DNA of 64,000 nucleotides from Bacteroidales bacterium (GCA_003818205.1 RPRQ01000010.1:1-64000); one strand, 5' to 3'. Counted from the stretch's first letter, positions 51,571 to 63,151 are shown. Translations and numbers: made by a program. The notes: generated by a model from the letters alone, not told the origin.

Positions 51571-53730
51571 CTATTCCTCTTCCTGCTCAGCCTCGTAAGC
51601 TTTAAGCAACTTATCCTGAACATCTGAGGGAACTTGCTCGTAAGCGGCAAACTTCATATTATAGGTAGCACGACCGCTGGTTAAAGACGATAATGAGGTG
51701 GAGTACTTATTCATCTCGGCCAGCGGAACGCGTGCGTTGATGATCTCAAAGCCTTTATCGCTTCCCATTCCCATGATAATAGCACGGCGGTTCTGTAAAT
51801 CGCTCATCACATCACCCATTCTATCCGATGGAACAAGAACCTCAACATCGTAAACGGGCTCCATAATCTTTGGTCCGGCATCTTTAAATGCGTTCTTGAA
51901 CGCGTTACGACCAGCAAGTTTAAAGGAGATTTCGTTTGAATCAACAGGGTGCATCTTGCCATCGTAAACGGCAACACGAATATCACGGGCGTACGAACCG
52001 GTTAGCGGGCCTTGCTCAATCTTCTCCATGATACCCTTTAGGATAGCAGGTAAGAAACGAGCGTCAATGGCTCCACCCACAATACAGTTATAGAAAACAA
52101 GTTTTCCACCCCATTCGAGTTTAACCTCTTCGGTTCCTCTAACGCTGATGTTTACCTCTTTCCCTCCAATTTTATACTTCGATGGAGCAGGAGCGCCCTC
52201 AACGTGTGGCTCAATCACCATGTGTACCTCTCCGAACTGGCCGGAACCTCCCGATTGCTTTTTATGACGATAATCAGCCGTAGCAATTTTAGTAATAGTT
52301 TCACGGTAAGGTATGCGAGGGGCGAGGAATTCAACCTCTATCTTATGCAAATGGGATAAGTGCCATTTTAAAATATTTAAATGGTGCTCCCCTTGACCCG
52401 AAAGAATTATTTGACGTAGCTCTTTGGAATGCTCAACGATTATGGTTGGATCCTCCTGATGAGCTCGGTTTAGCAGTTCTCCCATCTTTTCAGTGTCCGC
52501 CTCGTTTTTTGCGCTAATTGCTGTGCGGAACTTTGAATTAGGGAAAGTCATCGGTTCGAACTTGATACCGCCAAGGGCAGAAACGGCAAGAGTATGATTG
52601 GTCTTGGTGCTTTTCAGTTTAATGGTTGCTCCAATATCTCCAGCTACCATTTCGGTCACCTTGTTTCTATTCTTACCAGCTACTACGAATAGCTGAGCAA
52701 TTCGCTCTTTAGAATCGTTATTGCTATTCACCAAATCCATTCCCTCGGTTACTTTTCCCGACATCACCCTGAAATAGTTAATCTCACCGATATGGGGCTC
52801 TACGGAAGTTTTGAATATGAAAAGGGAAGTAGGTGCCGAAGCATCGCATTTAACCTCTTTATCGCCTTCATGCTTTGGCATTGCGCTTTCACTTGGATTC
52901 GGCGCAACGTTGATAATGAAGTCCATCAAACGCTTTGTACCAATGTTCCTTTTCCCTGATGTACAGAATACTGGGAAAATATTTCGCGATGTAACACCCG
53001 CCGATAATCCTTTACGCATCTCATCCTCGCTTAATGAGCCTTGTTCAAAGAACTTTTCCATTAAAGACTCATCGTTTTCAGCAGCGGCTTCAACTAGCGT
53101 ATTATGAAGTTCAGTTGCTTTATCCATCTCCTCAGCAGGAATTGGGAACTCTTCACGAATACCAGTGTCACCCTTGAATTTATAAAGTTTCATGGTCAAC
53201 ACATCAATAAATGCGTTGAACTCAGTGCCTGGATTGATAGGGTATTGAACTAAAACCACCTTTTTACCAAAGCTCTGCTTAATCGACTCAAAGGTTTGTT
53301 CGAAATTCGCCTTTTCCTGATCGAGTTGGTTAATTGCAATAACCATGGGTTTGTGCATGTTGTCAGCGTGGCGGTTGAAAATTTCGGTTCCAACCTCAAC
53401 GCCATACTGCGCATTAATTACCATAATAACGGTATCCGTTGGTCGCATTGCCGAAATAACTGCTCCGACAAAATCATCGGATCCTGGAGTATCTATAATA
53501 TTTAATTTTCGATCGAGAAATTCGGTATAAAGGATAGTGGAAAAAATGGAACGTTGATTTTGTTGCTCTATCTCAGAGTAGTCCGAAACAGTGCTCTTCC
53601 CCTCAATAGTCCCTTTTCGTTCAATAACTTTACCCTCAAACATCATCGACTCGGCTAGAAGTGTTTTGCCTGAGCCGGTATTCCCCAGCAGGGCCACATT
53701 CTTGATTTGATTAGTAAGATAAGTTTTCAT
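51571..53730 (-). CDS. EF-G paralogue (EF-G2-like, GTPase motifs altered)
   Basis: 719 residues with the full five-domain EF-G plan. The P-loop is GNTGSGKT instead of AHIDAGKT; switch II reads DTPGSDDF, so the catalytic histidine is Ser84; the guanine-recognition motif is NQLD, not NKMD. Domain IV and the C-terminal signature remain (KQSGGSGQFGEVHMVIEP; TSGRATYNMKFA). I recall that a Bacteroides EF-G2 supports translation in starvation without GTP hydrolysis, and this protein fits that type. The ordinary fusA is at 55176-57293. It is a single-gene unit with a terminator. Confidence 0.9.
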   Translation of the reverse strand: MKTYLTNQIKNVALLGNTGSGKTLLAESMMFEGKVIERKGTIEGKSTVSDYSEIEQQNQRSIFSTILYTEFLDRKLNIIDTPGSDDFVGAVISAMRPTDTVIMVINAQYGVEVGTEIFNRHADNMHKPMVIAINQLDQEKANFEQTFESIKQSFGKKVVLVQYPINPGTEFNAFIDVLTMKLYKFKGDTGIREEFPIPAEEMDKATELHNTLVEAAAENDESLMEKFFEQGSLSEDEMRKGLSAGVTSRNIFPVFCTSGKRNIGTKRLMDFIINVAPNPSESAMPKHEGDKEVKCDASAPTSLFIFKTSVEPHIGEINYFRVMSGKVTEGMDLVNSNNDSKERIAQLFVVAGKNRNKVTEMVAGDIGATIKLKSTKTNHTLAVSALGGIKFEPMTFPNSKFRTAISAKNEADTEKMGELLNRAHQEDPTIIVEHSKELRQIILSGQGEHHLNILKWHLSHLHKIEVEFLAPRIPYRETITKIATADYRHKKQSGGSGQFGEVHMVIEPHVEGAPAPSKYKIGGKEVNISVRGTEEVKLEWGGKLVFYNCIVGGAIDARFLPAILKGIMEKIEQGPLTGSYARDIRVAVYDGKMHPVDSNEISFKLAGRNAFKNAFKDAGPKIMEPVYDVEVLVPSDRMGDVMSDLQNRRAIIMGMGSDKGFEIINARVPLAEMNKYSTSLSSLTSGRATYNMKFAAYEQVPSDVQDKLLKAYEAEQEEE

Positions 53731-54091
53731 CCTTACACAGTATTAAAATTGTTATTTTATTAAAAAATTAACTCTCGTAATAAATATGCTCCTATATAAT
53801 AAGGTATAATTCGCTAATCAATTCAATTTTGGAACTACCCTATTTTTAAACCTCCCAAAAATAGTAAAATTTTGATATAAACAGCATTTTACCATAGCGA
53901 AGTTGAAATCTACTATCAACTCGCTTAATTCTTAGCAACTTGCTTTAAAAAATATTTATTTATGGGTTATTTTACCAATAGAGTAATGTTTAAATGTCTA
54001 TAAAACAGGATTGTAACAGTTATTTCAACCCCTATTATTTCTATTAATTGTAAATCAGAAAATAACTTTATTAATATACTGCCGATTGGGC

Positions 54092-54121
54092 TTGCATATT
54101 GATTAAAAAGCTCTACTTTTG
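54092..54121 (+). promoter_or_regulatory. Distal promoter of the rpsL operon
   Basis: TTG at 54092-54094, 19-base spacer, TACTTTTG at 54114-54121. Exact fit to TAnnTTTG. Leader of about 130 bases to the rpsL ATG. Confidence 0.6.
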
Positions 54122-54180
54122 CGCCCTCGCTAACACTTTTTAACCTAATTGATTAATTTGCAATAAAAAAAGGTTGAAAA

Positions 54181-54212
54181 TTGTGGTATTTTGAAAAAAA
54201 CGAATACCTTTG
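54181..54212 (+). promoter_or_regulatory. Proximal promoter of the rpsL operon
   Basis: TTG at 54181, about 20-base spacer, TACCTTTG at 54205-54212; leader near 40 bases. Two promoters in tandem fit the high expression of ribosomal genes. Confidence 0.65.
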
Positions 54213-54258
54213 CGAACCCATTTTGTAACGTATTTTTAATTAAATATTTAGTGTTTAT

Positions 54259-54636
54259 ATGCCTACAATTCAACAGCTAGTAAGAAAAGGAAGGTCAAAG
54301 CTGGTAGATAAGAGTAAAGCGCCTGCGCTCGATTCTTGTCCGCAAAGACGCGGGGTATGTGTACGTGTGTACACCACTACTCCTAAAAAGCCGAATTCGG
54401 CTATGAGAAAGGTTGCAAGGGTTAGGCTTACCAACGGTAAGGAGGTGAATGCCTACATCCCTGGAGAAGGTCACAATCTTCAAGAGCACTCCATTGTACT
54501 AATTCGTGGTGGCAGGGTAAAAGATTTACCCGGTGTACGTTACCACTTAATTCGAGGTACTCTCGATGCTTCTGGCGTAGAAGGTAGAAATCAACGCCGT
54601 TCGAAGTATGGTACTAAGAGACCTAAGAAAAAATAA
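54259..54636 (+). CDS. rpsL: 30S ribosomal protein S12
   Basis: 125 residues. [20 protein letters not shown] is the usual start; [18 protein letters not shown] and [14 protein letters not shown] are the decoding-site loops. The lysines equal to E. coli Lys42/43 and Lys87/88 are unchanged, so no streptomycin-resistance mutation is seen. First gene of the str part of the operon. Confidence 0.99.
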   Translation: MPTIQQLVRKGRSKLVDKSKAPALDSCPQRRGVCVRVYTTTPKKPNSAMRKVARVRLTNGKEVNAYIPGEGHNLQEHSIVLIRGGRVKDLPGVRYHLIRGTLDASGVEGRNQRRSKYGTKRPKKK

Positions 54637-54663
54637 CATTAAACTCTTGAAGATTTAATAGCG

Positions 54664-55140
54664 ATGAGAAAAGCTAAACCAAAAAAACGAATTATTCTTC
54701 CCGATCCAAAGTTTCACGATACTTTGGTTACCCGTTTCGTTAACATGTTAATGTTAAGTGGGAAGAAGAGCGTATCGTTTAACATCTTTTACGATGCGTT
54801 GGAGATTGTCTCTAATAAGATGAAGGACTCTGAAAAGGCTCCTCTTGATGTTTGGAAAAAAGCGCTTGAGAACATCACCCCACAGGTTGAGGTTAAAAGT
54901 CGCCGCGTTGGTGGTGCAACATTCCAAGTTCCTATGGAAGTGCGTCCCGATCGTAAGATATCTCTCTCAATGAAAAACATGATTCTTTACTCACGTAAGC
55001 GCACCGGTAGAGGCATGAGCGATAAGCTTGCTGCTGAAATTATGGCTGCCTTCAACGAGGAAGGTGCTGCTTTCAAGAAGAAAGAGGATATGCATAAAAT
55101 GGCTGAAGCCAATAAAGCTTTTGCTCATTTCAGATTTTAG
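54664..55140 (+). CDS. rpsG: 30S ribosomal protein S7
   Basis: 158 residues. Begins [20 protein letters not shown] and includes [20 protein letters not shown], the conserved S7 beta-hairpin that contacts the 16S 3' major domain and E-site tRNA. S7 is the primary assembly protein of the small-subunit head. It follows rpsL by 27 bases. Confidence 0.99.
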   Translation: MRKAKPKKRIILPDPKFHDTLVTRFVNMLMLSGKKSVSFNIFYDALEIVSNKMKDSEKAPLDVWKKALENITPQVEVKSRRVGGATFQVPMEVRPDRKISLSMKNMILYSRKRTGRGMSDKLAAEIMAAFNEEGAAFKKKEDMHKMAEANKAFAHFRF

Positions 55141-55175
55141 TAGTTGAGAAATTTAAGAGATAGAAGGATTAAAGA

Positions 55176-57293
55176 ATGAGCAGAGATTTAAGGTTTACGC
55201 GTAATATAGGGATCATGGCCCACATCGACGCCGGTAAGACAACCACCACCGAGCGTATTCTCTATTATACGGGTAAAACACATAAAATTGGAGAGGTTCA
55301 CGATGGAGCTGCTACCATGGACTGGATGGTTCAGGAGCAGGAGAGAGGTATTACTATTACATCTGCCGCAACTACTACTTTTTGGAAGTATAACGATCAG
55401 CAATATCAAGTTAACATTATTGATACACCGGGTCACGTTGATTTCACTGTAGAAGTTGAACGTTCGCTTCGCGTACTTGATGGTACCGTTGCAACGTTTT
55501 GTGCTGTTGGTGGCGTTGAGCCACAAAGCGAAACGGTTTGGCGTCAGGCCGATAAGTACGGTGTTCCACGTATCGCATTCGTCAACAAGATGGATCGTAC
55601 AGGTGCCGATTACCTATCAGTTGTTAGCCAGATTAAAGAAAAACTTGGTGCAAACCCAATACCAATTCAGCTGCCTATCGGTGCTGAAGATACCTTTAGA
55701 GGTGTTGTAGATTTAATCGAGAATAGAGCGATTATCTGGTTTGATGATCCTGAAACAAAAACCCTTAGTGCCAGATACGAAGATATTCCTTCTGACATGA
55801 AAGATGAAGCCGCTGAATGGCGGGCAAAGCTCATTGAGGCTGTTGCTGGGTTTAACGATGATTTACTCGAGCGTTTCTTTGATAATCCTGAGTCAATCAC
55901 TCAGGAGGAGATGATTGAAACTATTCGTAAGGCAACCATAAACATGGCGATTATACCTGTGCTTTGTGGTGCTGCTTTCAAAAATAAAGGAGTTCAGCGG
56001 TTACTCGATGCGGTTATCGCATTCCTACCTAGCCCCCTCGATAAAGGTGCGGTTACAGGTATGAACCCTGATTCTGAAAAAGAAGAAACTCGCAAACCCG
56101 ATATCAAAGAACCATTCTGCGGGCTAGCGTTTAAAATTGCTACCGACCCTTATGTTGGTCGGTTAGCTTTCATACGTGTTTACTCAGGTAAAATTGATAG
56201 CGGGAGCTATGTTTATAACGTACGTAATGGTAAAAAAGATCGTATTAGTCGTCTTTACCAGATGCACGCGAATAAACAGAACCCAATCGAATTTTGCGAA
56301 GCAGGTGATATTTGTGCAGCAGTAGGTTTCAAAGATCTACGTACTGGCGATACTATTTGCGACGAGAAACACCCCATCGCACTTGAGTCAATGACTTTCC
56401 CTGAGCCCGTTATCGGACTTGCCATCGAACCAAAAACCCAAAAGGATATGGATAAACTCGGAATTGCTTTAAACAAGCTTTCTGAGGAGGATCCAACTTT
56501 TAGAGTTAATACCGATGAGGATAGTGGTCAAACCATTATCAGAGGTATGGGCGAGCTTCATCTCGAGATCATCGTGGATCGTCTTCGAAGAGAATTTAGC
56601 GTTGACATTAATCAGGGAGCACCTCAGGTTGCCTATAGAGAAACTATCACAAAAACCGTTAACCATCGTGAAGTGTTCAAGAAACAATCAGGTGGTAGAG
56701 GTAAATTTGCTGATATCGTGTTCGAAATTGGACCAGCCGATGAGGGCGTAACCGGATTACAATTCATAAACGATGTCAAAGGCGGAAATATTCCTAAGGA
56801 GTTTGTTCCTCCTGTAGAAAAAGGATTTACGCAAGCAATGAAAAATGGTGTACTTGCTGGTTATTCAATGCCTAGCATGAAGGTGACATTAAAGGATGGT
56901 TCATTCCATGCTGTTGACTCCGATGCACTATCGTTCGAAATTTGCGCACGTCAAGCATTCCGTCATATCTGCCCTAAAGCCAGCCCAATCATTCTTGAGC
57001 CCATTATGGCAGTAGAAGTGGTAACCCCCGAGGAGTACATGGGTGATGTTATCGGCGATTTCAACAAACGCCGTGGACAGATCACTGGTATGGAATCAAA
57101 AGGTGTTGCCCGCGTTATTAAAGCCAAAGTGCCCCTGTCCGAGCAATTCGGTTATGTAACTGTACTTCGTACGCTTACATCAGGAAGAGCAACTTCAACC
57201 ATGGAGTTTTCATACTATGCTGAGGTTCCTGCCAACATTGCAAAGAATATTATTGAAAGCACTAGTGGTAAAGTAATTAAGGAAGAAGAATAA
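55176..57293 (+). CDS. fusA: Translation elongation factor G
   Basis: 705 residues. Canonical GTPase: AHIDAGKT (G1), [10 protein letters not shown] (switch I), DTPGHVDF (G3 with the catalytic His), NKMD (G4). Domain IV and C-terminal [14 protein letters not shown] are intact. It catalyses tRNA-mRNA translocation. Contrast with the paralogue at 51571, which has lost these motifs. It stands between rpsG and rpsJ; tuf is not at this site. Confidence 0.99.
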   Translation: MSRDLRFTRNIGIMAHIDAGKTTTTERILYYTGKTHKIGEVHDGAATMDWMVQEQERGITITSAATTTFWKYNDQQYQVNIIDTPGHVDFTVEVERSLRVLDGTVATFCAVGGVEPQSETVWRQADKYGVPRIAFVNKMDRTGADYLSVVSQIKEKLGANPIPIQLPIGAEDTFRGVVDLIENRAIIWFDDPETKTLSARYEDIPSDMKDEAAEWRAKLIEAVAGFNDDLLERFFDNPESITQEEMIETIRKATINMAIIPVLCGAAFKNKGVQRLLDAVIAFLPSPLDKGAVTGMNPDSEKEETRKPDIKEPFCGLAFKIATDPYVGRLAFIRVYSGKIDSGSYVYNVRNGKKDRISRLYQMHANKQNPIEFCEAGDICAAVGFKDLRTGDTICDEKHPIALESMTFPEPVIGLAIEPKTQKDMDKLGIALNKLSEEDPTFRVNTDEDSGQTIIRGMGELHLEIIVDRLRREFSVDINQGAPQVAYRETITKTVNHREVFKKQSGGRGKFADIVFEIGPADEGVTGLQFINDVKGGNIPKEFVPPVEKGFTQAMKNGVLAGYSMPSMKVTLKDGSFHAVDSDALSFEICARQAFRHICPKASPIILEPIMAVEVVTPEEYMGDVIGDFNKRRGQITGMESKGVARVIKAKVPLSEQFGYVTVLRTLTSGRATSTMEFSYYAEVPANIAKNIIESTSGKVIKEEE

Positions 57294-57315
57294 AAATTAC
57301 TTAGCAGTAATAACA

Positions 57316-57621
57316 ATGAGCCAGAAAATTAGAATTAAACTAAAATCGTATGACCACAACCTGGTTGACAAGTCTGCCGAGAAAATCGTGAAGACTGTTA
57401 AAGCAACAGGCGCTGTGGTGAGTGGTCCCATTCCGCTTCCAACACATAAGCGAATTTTTACTGTGAACCGCTCCACGTTCGTTAACAAAAAATCGAGAGA
57501 GCAATTTGAACTCAGCTCTTTCAAGCGTTTACTCGACATCTACAGCTCCACCCCGAAGACTATCGATGCTCTCATGAAGCTCGAACTTCCAAGCGGAGTC
57601 GAAGTAGAAATTAAAGTATGA
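57316..57621 (+). CDS. rpsJ: 30S ribosomal protein S10
   Basis: 101 residues, [20 protein letters not shown] start and [19 protein letters not shown] loop are typical; the loop is tRNA- and NusB-related in other bacteria (transcription antitermination). First gene of the S10 cluster here, 22 bases after fusA. Confidence 0.98.
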   Translation: MSQKIRIKLKSYDHNLVDKSAEKIVKTVKATGAVVSGPIPLPTHKRIFTVNRSTFVNKKSREQFELSSFKRLLDIYSSTPKTIDALMKLELPSGVEVEIKV

Positions 57622-57645
57622 GTTTGATCATTAATTGACTAAAAA

Positions 57646-58266
57646 ATGTCAGCAGGATTAATTGGACGTAAAATCGGAATGACTTCCGTATTCAGTGCCG
57701 AGGGTAAGAATATACCATGCACTGTGATTGAAGCTGGTCCCTGCGTTGTCACTCAGGTCAGAACTAACGAAACGGATGGTTATAACGCCATTCAGCTCGC
57801 TTTTGATGACAAGAAGGAGAAGCACACCGGACGACCTTTGTTAGGTCACTTCAAAAAAGCGAACACAACTCCAAAGCGTAAGATTGTTGAGTTTAGAGAT
57901 TGGAATAGCGAAAGCCAGCTAGGCGATGTTATCACGGTCGATATCTTCAACGACGACAAATGGGTTGATGTTTCAGGTATTACCAAAGGTAAAGGATTTC
58001 AAGGCGTTGTTAAGCGTCACGGATTTGGCGGCGTAGGCGGCCAAACCCACGGACAGCACAACCGTCTTCGCGCTCCCGGTTCTATGGGTGCATCATCCTT
58101 TCCATCACGTGTTTTCCCTGGTAAGAGATTACCCGGACGTACAGGTGGTGATAAAGTAAAGATCACTAATCTTCGAGTTTTAAAAGTGATCCCAGAGAGC
58201 AACTTGCTGCTTATCAAGGGTTCTATTCCAGGAGCTAAGGGTTCATATTTAATTATTGAGAAATAA
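57646..58266 (+). CDS. rplC: 50S ribosomal protein L3
   Basis: 206 residues. [20 protein letters not shown] at the start; the central loop [16 protein letters not shown], then [20 protein letters not shown] reaches toward the peptidyl-transferase centre. The stop codon shares a base with the rplD start (TAATG), giving translational coupling. Confidence 0.99.
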   Translation: MSAGLIGRKIGMTSVFSAEGKNIPCTVIEAGPCVVTQVRTNETDGYNAIQLAFDDKKEKHTGRPLLGHFKKANTTPKRKIVEFRDWNSESQLGDVITVDIFNDDKWVDVSGITKGKGFQGVVKRHGFGGVGGQTHGQHNRLRAPGSMGASSFPSRVFPGKRLPGRTGGDKVKITNLRVLKVIPESNLLLIKGSIPGAKGSYLIIEK

Positions 58267-58898
58267 TGGAAATAAACGTACTAAATATAGCTGGAAAGGA
58301 AACCGGAAGAAAGATCGACCTCAATGACACAATCTTTGCCATTGAACCTAACGATCATGCAATTTATCTTGATGTTAAGCAATACCTTAACAATCAACGT
58401 CAAGGTACATCCAAATCGAAAGAGCGAAACGAAATATCCGGAAGTACTCGCAAACTGAAGAAGCAAAAAGGTACTGGTACTGCACGTGCTGGTAGCATAA
58501 AATCCCCCCTATTCCGTGGAGGTGGACGTGTATTCGGTCCAAGGCCACGTGATTATGAATCTAAACTCAACAAAAAGGTTAAGCAGTTAGCTCGTAAGAG
58601 CGCTTTAGCTCATAAAGCCATTGAGAATAAAATCGTAGTTATTGAAGACTTCAATTTCGAAGTTCCAAAAACCAAGGAGTTTATCTCAATCTGCAATAAT
58701 CTTAACTTGAACGACAAAAAGTCTTTATTTGTGTTAAGTGAACCAAATAAAAATATATATTTGTCCTCCAGAAATTTACAGAAACAAAAAGTTGTACTAG
58801 CCTCATCTTTAAATACATACGAAGTTCTTGATGCGAACACAATTATTCTGGTAGAGAGTTCGGTTGACGTATTACATAAGATGTTTAAAGTATCATAA
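58266..58898 (+). CDS. rplD: 50S ribosomal protein L4
   Basis: 210 residues. The exit-tunnel loop is visible: [20 protein letters not shown] followed by [14 protein letters not shown]4 binds 23S rRNA and, in E. coli, also represses its own operon; whether it does so here is unknown. It overlaps rplC by one base. Confidence 0.98.
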   Translation: MEINVLNIAGKETGRKIDLNDTIFAIEPNDHAIYLDVKQYLNNQRQGTSKSKERNEISGSTRKLKKQKGTGTARAGSIKSPLFRGGGRVFGPRPRDYESKLNKKVKQLARKSALAHKAIENKIVVIEDFNFEVPKTKEFISICNNLNLNDKKSLFVLSEPNKNIYLSSRNLQKQKVVLASSLNTYEVLDANTIILVESSVDVLHKMFKVS

Positions 58899-58910
58899 AC
58901 AAAAAGAGCG

Positions 58911-59201
58911 ATGAACATTTTGATTAGGCCAATAGTAACTGAGAAGATGGAACGCTTGAGCGACAAGTTGAGCCAATACGGCTTTATTGTTGAGAAAAGC
59001 GCCAACAAGTTAGAGATTAAAAAGGCCATAGAAGAGTTATACGGTGTAACCGTCGATTCGATAAATACAATTCGTTACGCAGGTAAATTGAAATCACGCT
59101 ATACCCGTTCAGGTTTCTTATCAGGACGCGCAAATAGCTTCAAAAAGGCCATAGTAACGTTAAAAGAAGGTGAAAAGATTGATTTTTATAGCAACATTTA
59201 A
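58911..59201 (+). CDS. rplW: 50S ribosomal protein L23
   Basis: 96 residues: [19 protein letters not shown] start, and [21 protein letters not shown]23 lies at the tunnel exit and docks trigger factor and SRP. It is 12 bases after rplD and 5 before rplB. Confidence 0.97.
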   Translation: MNILIRPIVTEKMERLSDKLSQYGFIVEKSANKLEIKKAIEELYGVTVDSINTIRYAGKLKSRYTRSGFLSGRANSFKKAIVTLKEGEKIDFYSNI

Positions 59202-59206
59202 GTAGA

Positions 59207-60031
59207 ATGGCTGTAAGGAAACTAAAACCTGTTACACCAGGACAGAGACATAAAGTTATAGGTGTTTTCGAAGAGATAACAACCTCAACACCTGAGAAAT
59301 CCCTAATCCGTCCGATAAAAAGGACTGGTGGTAGGAACAACCAAGGCCGCATGACCATGCGCTATGTAGGTGGCGGTCATAAGCGCAGATACAGGCTTAT
59401 CGATTTTATGCGTGAGCGCGATGGAGTTGAAGCAGTAGTGAAAACTATTGAATACGACCCGAACAGAACTGCACGAATCGCATTGGTTGAGTACTCAGAT
59501 GGTGAGAAACGTTACATCATTGCACCGAATGGCCTAAAAGTAGGTCAAGTTATTATGTCAGGTATGGGGGTTGCCCCCGAAATTGGCAACGCGCTATACC
59601 TATCGGAGATTCCGATGGGTACTTTGATTCACAACATCGAGCTACGCCCTGGTCAAGGTGGTCAGCTGGCTCGAAGCGCAGGTTCTTATGCACAACTTCT
59701 TGCTCGTGAGGGTAAGTACGTTATCATTAAGATGCCTAGCAGTGAAACTCGAATGATTCTAACAGAGTGTAAAGCTACGATTGGTGCTGTTTCTAACTCC
59801 GACCATGCACTTGAGAAATCAGGTAAAGCAGGTCGTACACGTTGGTTAGGACGCCGTCCTCGCACCAGAGGAGTTGCAATGAACCCTGTTGATCACCCAA
59901 TGGGTGGTGGTGAAGGTCGTGCTTCTGGAGGTCACCCACGCTCACGCAAGGGTATCCCTGCTAAGGGTTATAAGACACGCTCTCCGAAGAACAGCTCCAA
60001 CAAGTTTATTGTAGAACGCAGGAAAAAGTAA
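59207..60031 (+). CDS. rplB: 50S ribosomal protein L2
   Basis: 274 residues, full length. [20 protein letters not shown] and the C-terminal [18 protein letters not shown] loop hold the conserved histidine (equal to E. coli His229) near the peptidyl-transferase centre. Primary 23S rRNA binder. Confidence 0.99.
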   Translation: MAVRKLKPVTPGQRHKVIGVFEEITTSTPEKSLIRPIKRTGGRNNQGRMTMRYVGGGHKRRYRLIDFMRERDGVEAVVKTIEYDPNRTARIALVEYSDGEKRYIIAPNGLKVGQVIMSGMGVAPEIGNALYLSEIPMGTLIHNIELRPGQGGQLARSAGSYAQLLAREGKYVIIKMPSSETRMILTECKATIGAVSNSDHALEKSGKAGRTRWLGRRPRTRGVAMNPVDHPMGGGEGRASGGHPRSRKGIPAKGYKTRSPKNSSNKFIVERRKK

Positions 60032-60049
60032 TTAGATAAATTATAAGCT

Positions 60050-60319
60050 ATGAGTCGATCACTCAAAAAAGGCCCCTTTATTGACTATAAACTAGAAAGA
60101 CGAGTAGGGGAAATGAATTCTGCTACAAAGAAGACAGTTTTAAAAACATGGTCAAGAAGGTCTATGATTTCTCCTGAATTTGTTGGACATACCATAGCAG
60201 TTCACAACGGGAATAAGTTTATCCCGGTATATGTTACCGAAAACATGGTAGGGCATAAGCTTGGCGAATTTGCTCCAACTCGTACCTTCCGTGGGCATTC
60301 AGGTAATAAGAACAAATAA
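60050..60319 (+). CDS. rpsS: 30S ribosomal protein S19
   Basis: 89 residues: [19 protein letters not shown] and [20 protein letters not shown], then [18 protein letters not shown], the S19 signature. It binds the 16S head with S13. 18 bases after rplB. Confidence 0.99.
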   Translation: MSRSLKKGPFIDYKLERRVGEMNSATKKTVLKTWSRRSMISPEFVGHTIAVHNGNKFIPVYVTENMVGHKLGEFAPTRTFRGHSGNKNK

Positions 60320-60347
60320 GTGAATTGATTTTTAAAGAAACTTAGCA

Positions 60348-60764
60348 ATGGGTGCAAGAAAACAATTAATGGCCAACCAGATCAAGGAGGAGAAAAAGAA
60401 GAAGGCTTTTGCAATTCTCCGCAACTGCCCATCATCTCCACGCAAAATGCGTTTGGTTGTAGATATGATACGTGGTAAAGAAGTTAATACTGCCCTTAAT
60501 ATACTGAAGTTTACCTCAAAAGAAGCATCAGTTAAGGTTGAGAAACTACTTCTTTCAGCTGTTGCCAACTGGCAAGCGAAAAACGAAGGCGTTCGCCTTG
60601 AAGAAGCAAACCTTTTTGTAAAGGAAATATTTGTTGATCAAGGAAAACAACTAAAACGTATCAGGACCGCTCCTCAGGGACGTGCACATAGAATTCGTAA
60701 GCATTCGAATCACGTTACCGTTGTTTTAGACAGTGCAGTAAATAACGATACTCAAAAAAATTAG
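60348..60764 (+). CDS. rplV: 50S ribosomal protein L22
   Basis: 138 residues. [19 protein letters not shown] and the C-terminal hairpin [20 protein letters not shown], which lines the exit tunnel (site of macrolide-resistance changes; no judgement of phenotype here). The basic N-terminal extension ([14 protein letters not shown]) is longer than in E. coli. Confidence 0.98.
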   Translation: MGARKQLMANQIKEEKKKKAFAILRNCPSSPRKMRLVVDMIRGKEVNTALNILKFTSKEASVKVEKLLLSAVANWQAKNEGVRLEEANLFVKEIFVDQGKQLKRIRTAPQGRAHRIRKHSNHVTVVLDSAVNNDTQKN

Positions 60765-60768
60765 CTAG

Positions 60769-61500
60769 ATGGGAAATAAAGTTAATCCAATAGCAAATAG
60801 GTTAGGAATCATCAAAGGATGGGATTCTAACTGGTATGGTGGAAACAACTATGCTCAAAAAATCGTTGAGGACAGCAAAATACGCGAATACCTCAGCGCG
60901 AGGCTTGCAAAAGCCAGCATCTCAAAGATTGTCATTGAGCGTACGCTGAAACTGATCACTGTTACAGTACATACAGCCCGACCAGGCATCATTATCGGTA
61001 AAGGTGGTCAAGAGGTTGATAAACTTAAGGAAGAACTTAAGAAAATCACCAAAAAAGAGATTCAGATCAATATCTATGAAGTGAAACGTCCAGAACTAGA
61101 TGCTGTTATCGTTGGTAACAATATCGCTCGCCAGATTGAAGGACGTATATCTCACCGCCGTGCCATTAAAATGACTATTGCTTCTACCATTAGGATGGGA
61201 GCTGAAGGTATTAAAGTTCAAATCTCTGGACGTTTAGGTGGAGCTGAAATGGCTCGTTCCGAAACTTACAAAGAAGGACGAATTCCTCTACACACCTTCC
61301 GTGCCGATATCGATTATGCACTTGCTGAGGCTCACACCAAAGTAGGCTTAATTGGAATTAAGGTATGGATCTGTAATGGTGAAGTATATGGAAAGCGCGA
61401 TTTGTCTCCAAACATCGGAACGACCGCTGCTAATACTCCAGCACATACTAACAATCATCAAGGTAAGCAACAGCGCGGACCAAGAAAGAAAAGGAAATAG
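60769..61500 (+). CDS. rpsC: 30S ribosomal protein S3
   Basis: 243 residues: [20 protein letters not shown] start, the KH domain with [20 protein letters not shown], and the C-terminal [20 protein letters not shown] part. The basic tail ([11 protein letters not shown]) ends it. S3 helps form the mRNA entry channel. Confidence 0.99.
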   Translation: MGNKVNPIANRLGIIKGWDSNWYGGNNYAQKIVEDSKIREYLSARLAKASISKIVIERTLKLITVTVHTARPGIIIGKGGQEVDKLKEELKKITKKEIQINIYEVKRPELDAVIVGNNIARQIEGRISHRRAIKMTIASTIRMGAEGIKVQISGRLGGAEMARSETYKEGRIPLHTFRADIDYALAEAHTKVGLIGIKVWICNGEVYGKRDLSPNIGTTAANTPAHTNNHQGKQQRGPRKKRK

Positions 61501-61528
61501 TTTAAAGAACTAAAAGAACTATTAGGAA

Positions 61529-61957
61529 ATGTTACAGCCAAAGAAAACTAAGTTCAGGAGGCAGCAGAAAGGCCGCATGAAAGGTAATGCACAGCGAGGA
61601 CATCAGCTAGCATTCGGTTCATTCGGTATCAAGGCGCTGGAAGGCACATGGATTACCGGTCGCCAAATTGAAGCTGCTCGTCAGGCAGTGACCCGTTATA
61701 TGAAACGTGAAGGTCAAATATGGATCCGTATATTCCCAGATAAACCCATAACCAAAAAACCAGCCGAAGTTCGTATGGGTAAAGGTAAAGGTGCACCTGA
61801 GGGATTCGTTGCTCCTATAACTCCTGGAAGAATCATTATTGAAGCCGAAGGAGTATCGTACGAGGTAGCAAAGGAAGCATTACGCTTAGCAGCGCAAAAG
61901 CTTCCCATTGCAACTAAGTTCGTTGTTCGTAACGATTACACCGAAACAACTATCTAA
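61529..61957 (+). CDS. rplP: 50S ribosomal protein L16
   Basis: 142 residues: [19 protein letters not shown] start, [20 protein letters not shown], and [16 protein letters not shown], where L16 meets the A-site tRNA region. 28 bases after rpsC. Confidence 0.99.
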   Translation: MLQPKKTKFRRQQKGRMKGNAQRGHQLAFGSFGIKALEGTWITGRQIEAARQAVTRYMKREGQIWIRIFPDKPITKKPAEVRMGKGKGAPEGFVAPITPGRIIIEAEGVSYEVAKEALRLAAQKLPIATKFVVRNDYTETTI

Positions 61958-61963
61958 CGAGCT

Positions 61964-62170
61964 ATGAAAACAGCAGAGATAAGAGAACTAACAACCAAGG
62001 AGCTGGAGGAGCGTATTGAAAATGAAGTGGCACAGCTGCTTAAGCTTAAGCTAAATCATAATATTTCGCCCCTCGATAATCCTATGAAGATTACAGTAAC
62101 TCGCAAGAATATTACAAGATTAAAAACGATACTCGGCGAGCGTAAACTTCAAGAGAACAAGAAAAGTTAA
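61964..62170 (+). CDS. rpmC: 50S ribosomal protein L29
   Basis: 68 residues, two-helix protein: MKTAEIRELTTKELEERIEN, then LNHNISPLDNPMKITVTRKN and IARxxT-like NITRLKTIL. It sits at the tunnel exit beside L23. 6 bases after rplP. Confidence 0.97.
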   Translation: MKTAEIRELTTKELEERIENEVAQLLKLKLNHNISPLDNPMKITVTRKNITRLKTILGERKLQENKKS

Positions 62171-62176
62171 ACAGCG

Positions 62177-62440
62177 ATGGAAGAAAATACAAGAAATTTA
62201 CGTAAGGAGAGAATTGGGGTTGTTTTAAGCAACAAGATGGAAAAATCCATCGTGGTTGCAGTTAAACGAAAAGTAAAACACCCAATCTACGGTAAGTTTG
62301 TTAATAAAACTACCAAATTCTACGCTCATGACGAAGCCAACACTTCAAGTGTAGGTGATGTTGTAAGAATTATGGAGGTCCGCCCTATAAGTAAAACGAA
62401 GGGTTGGAGATTAGTTGAAATCATTGAAAAAGCTAAGTAG
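62177..62440 (+). CDS. rpsQ: 30S ribosomal protein S17
   Basis: 87 residues, OB fold: [20 protein letters not shown] and [39 protein letters not shown]. Primary 16S rRNA binder. 6 bases after rpmC. Confidence 0.98.
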   Translation: MEENTRNLRKERIGVVLSNKMEKSIVVAVKRKVKHPIYGKFVNKTTKFYAHDEANTSSVGDVVRIMEVRPISKTKGWRLVEIIEKAK

Positions 62441-62442
62441 CC

Positions 62443-62808
62443 ATGATACAACAAGAGAGTAGATTATCAGTTGCTGATAACAGCGGTGCAAAGGAAGTGC
62501 TTTGCATCAGAGTACTTGGTGGTACAGCTAAACGCTATGCCCGCATAGGCGATAAAATTGTAGTTACTGTAAAAAGTGCTTTGCCAGGCGGAGAAGTTAA
62601 GAAGGGTACTGTTACCAAGGCTGTAGTGGTTCGCACTAAAAAAGAGATGCGACGTCCAGACGGATCATACATTCGTTTTGATGATAATGCTTGCGTTCTT
62701 CTTAATACAACTGGTGAAATTCGCGGTACGCGTATTTTCGGTCCAGTTGCCAGAGAACTACGCGATAGCTATATGAAAATTGTATCCCTGGCACCAGAGG
62801 TATTATAA
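62443..62808 (+). CDS. rplN: 50S ribosomal protein L14
   Basis: 121 residues: [20 protein letters not shown] and the conserved [20 protein letters not shown] / FGPVARELR end. It joins the intersubunit bridge B8 area. 2 bases after rpsQ. Confidence 0.99.
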   Translation: MIQQESRLSVADNSGAKEVLCIRVLGGTAKRYARIGDKIVVTVKSALPGGEVKKGTVTKAVVVRTKKEMRRPDGSYIRFDDNACVLLNTTGEIRGTRIFGPVARELRDSYMKIVSLAPEVL

Positions 62809-62827
62809 CAAGTAAATAATTACACTG

Positions 62828-63151
62828 ATGGCAAGTAAGTTACACATAAAAAAAGGGGATTTGGTGTTCGTTAACTCTGGAGAATCCAAAGGACAGCAAG
62901 GACGAGTGCTTAGCGTTGTTATTAAAGACAGCCGTGCAATCGTTGAAGGTGTTAACATGGTATCCAAGCATACTAAACCCAATGCAAAGCACCCCCAAGG
63001 CGGAATTATTAAAAAGGAAGCTCCGGTTCATATTTCGAACCTCATGCTAATTGACCCTACATCCGGTAAAGCAACCAGAATTGGTCGCAGACTAAACGAT
63101 AAAGGGAAATTAGTTCGCTTTTCTAAAAAATCAGGAGAGGAGATTAAGTAA
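62828..63151 (+). CDS. rplX: 50S ribosomal protein L24
   Basis: 107 residues with the KOW motif [20 protein letters not shown], then [20 protein letters not shown]. It initiates 50S assembly. The stop shares a base with the rplE ATG (TAATG). Confidence 0.98.
   Translation: MASKLHIKKGDLVFVNSGESKGQQGRVLSVVIKDSRAIVEGVNMVSKHTKPNAKHPQGGIIKKEAPVHISNLMLIDPTSGKATRIGRRLNDKGKLVRFSKKSGEEIK

Larger units (their letters stand above)
53731..54258. other. Leader region of the ribosomal operon, no gene
   Basis: The 528-base gap between divergent genes holds two tandem promoters near its right end (54092-54121 and 54181-54212). The left 350 bases are plain AT-rich DNA without a supportable gene, hairpin or repeat. 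Confidence 0.6.
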
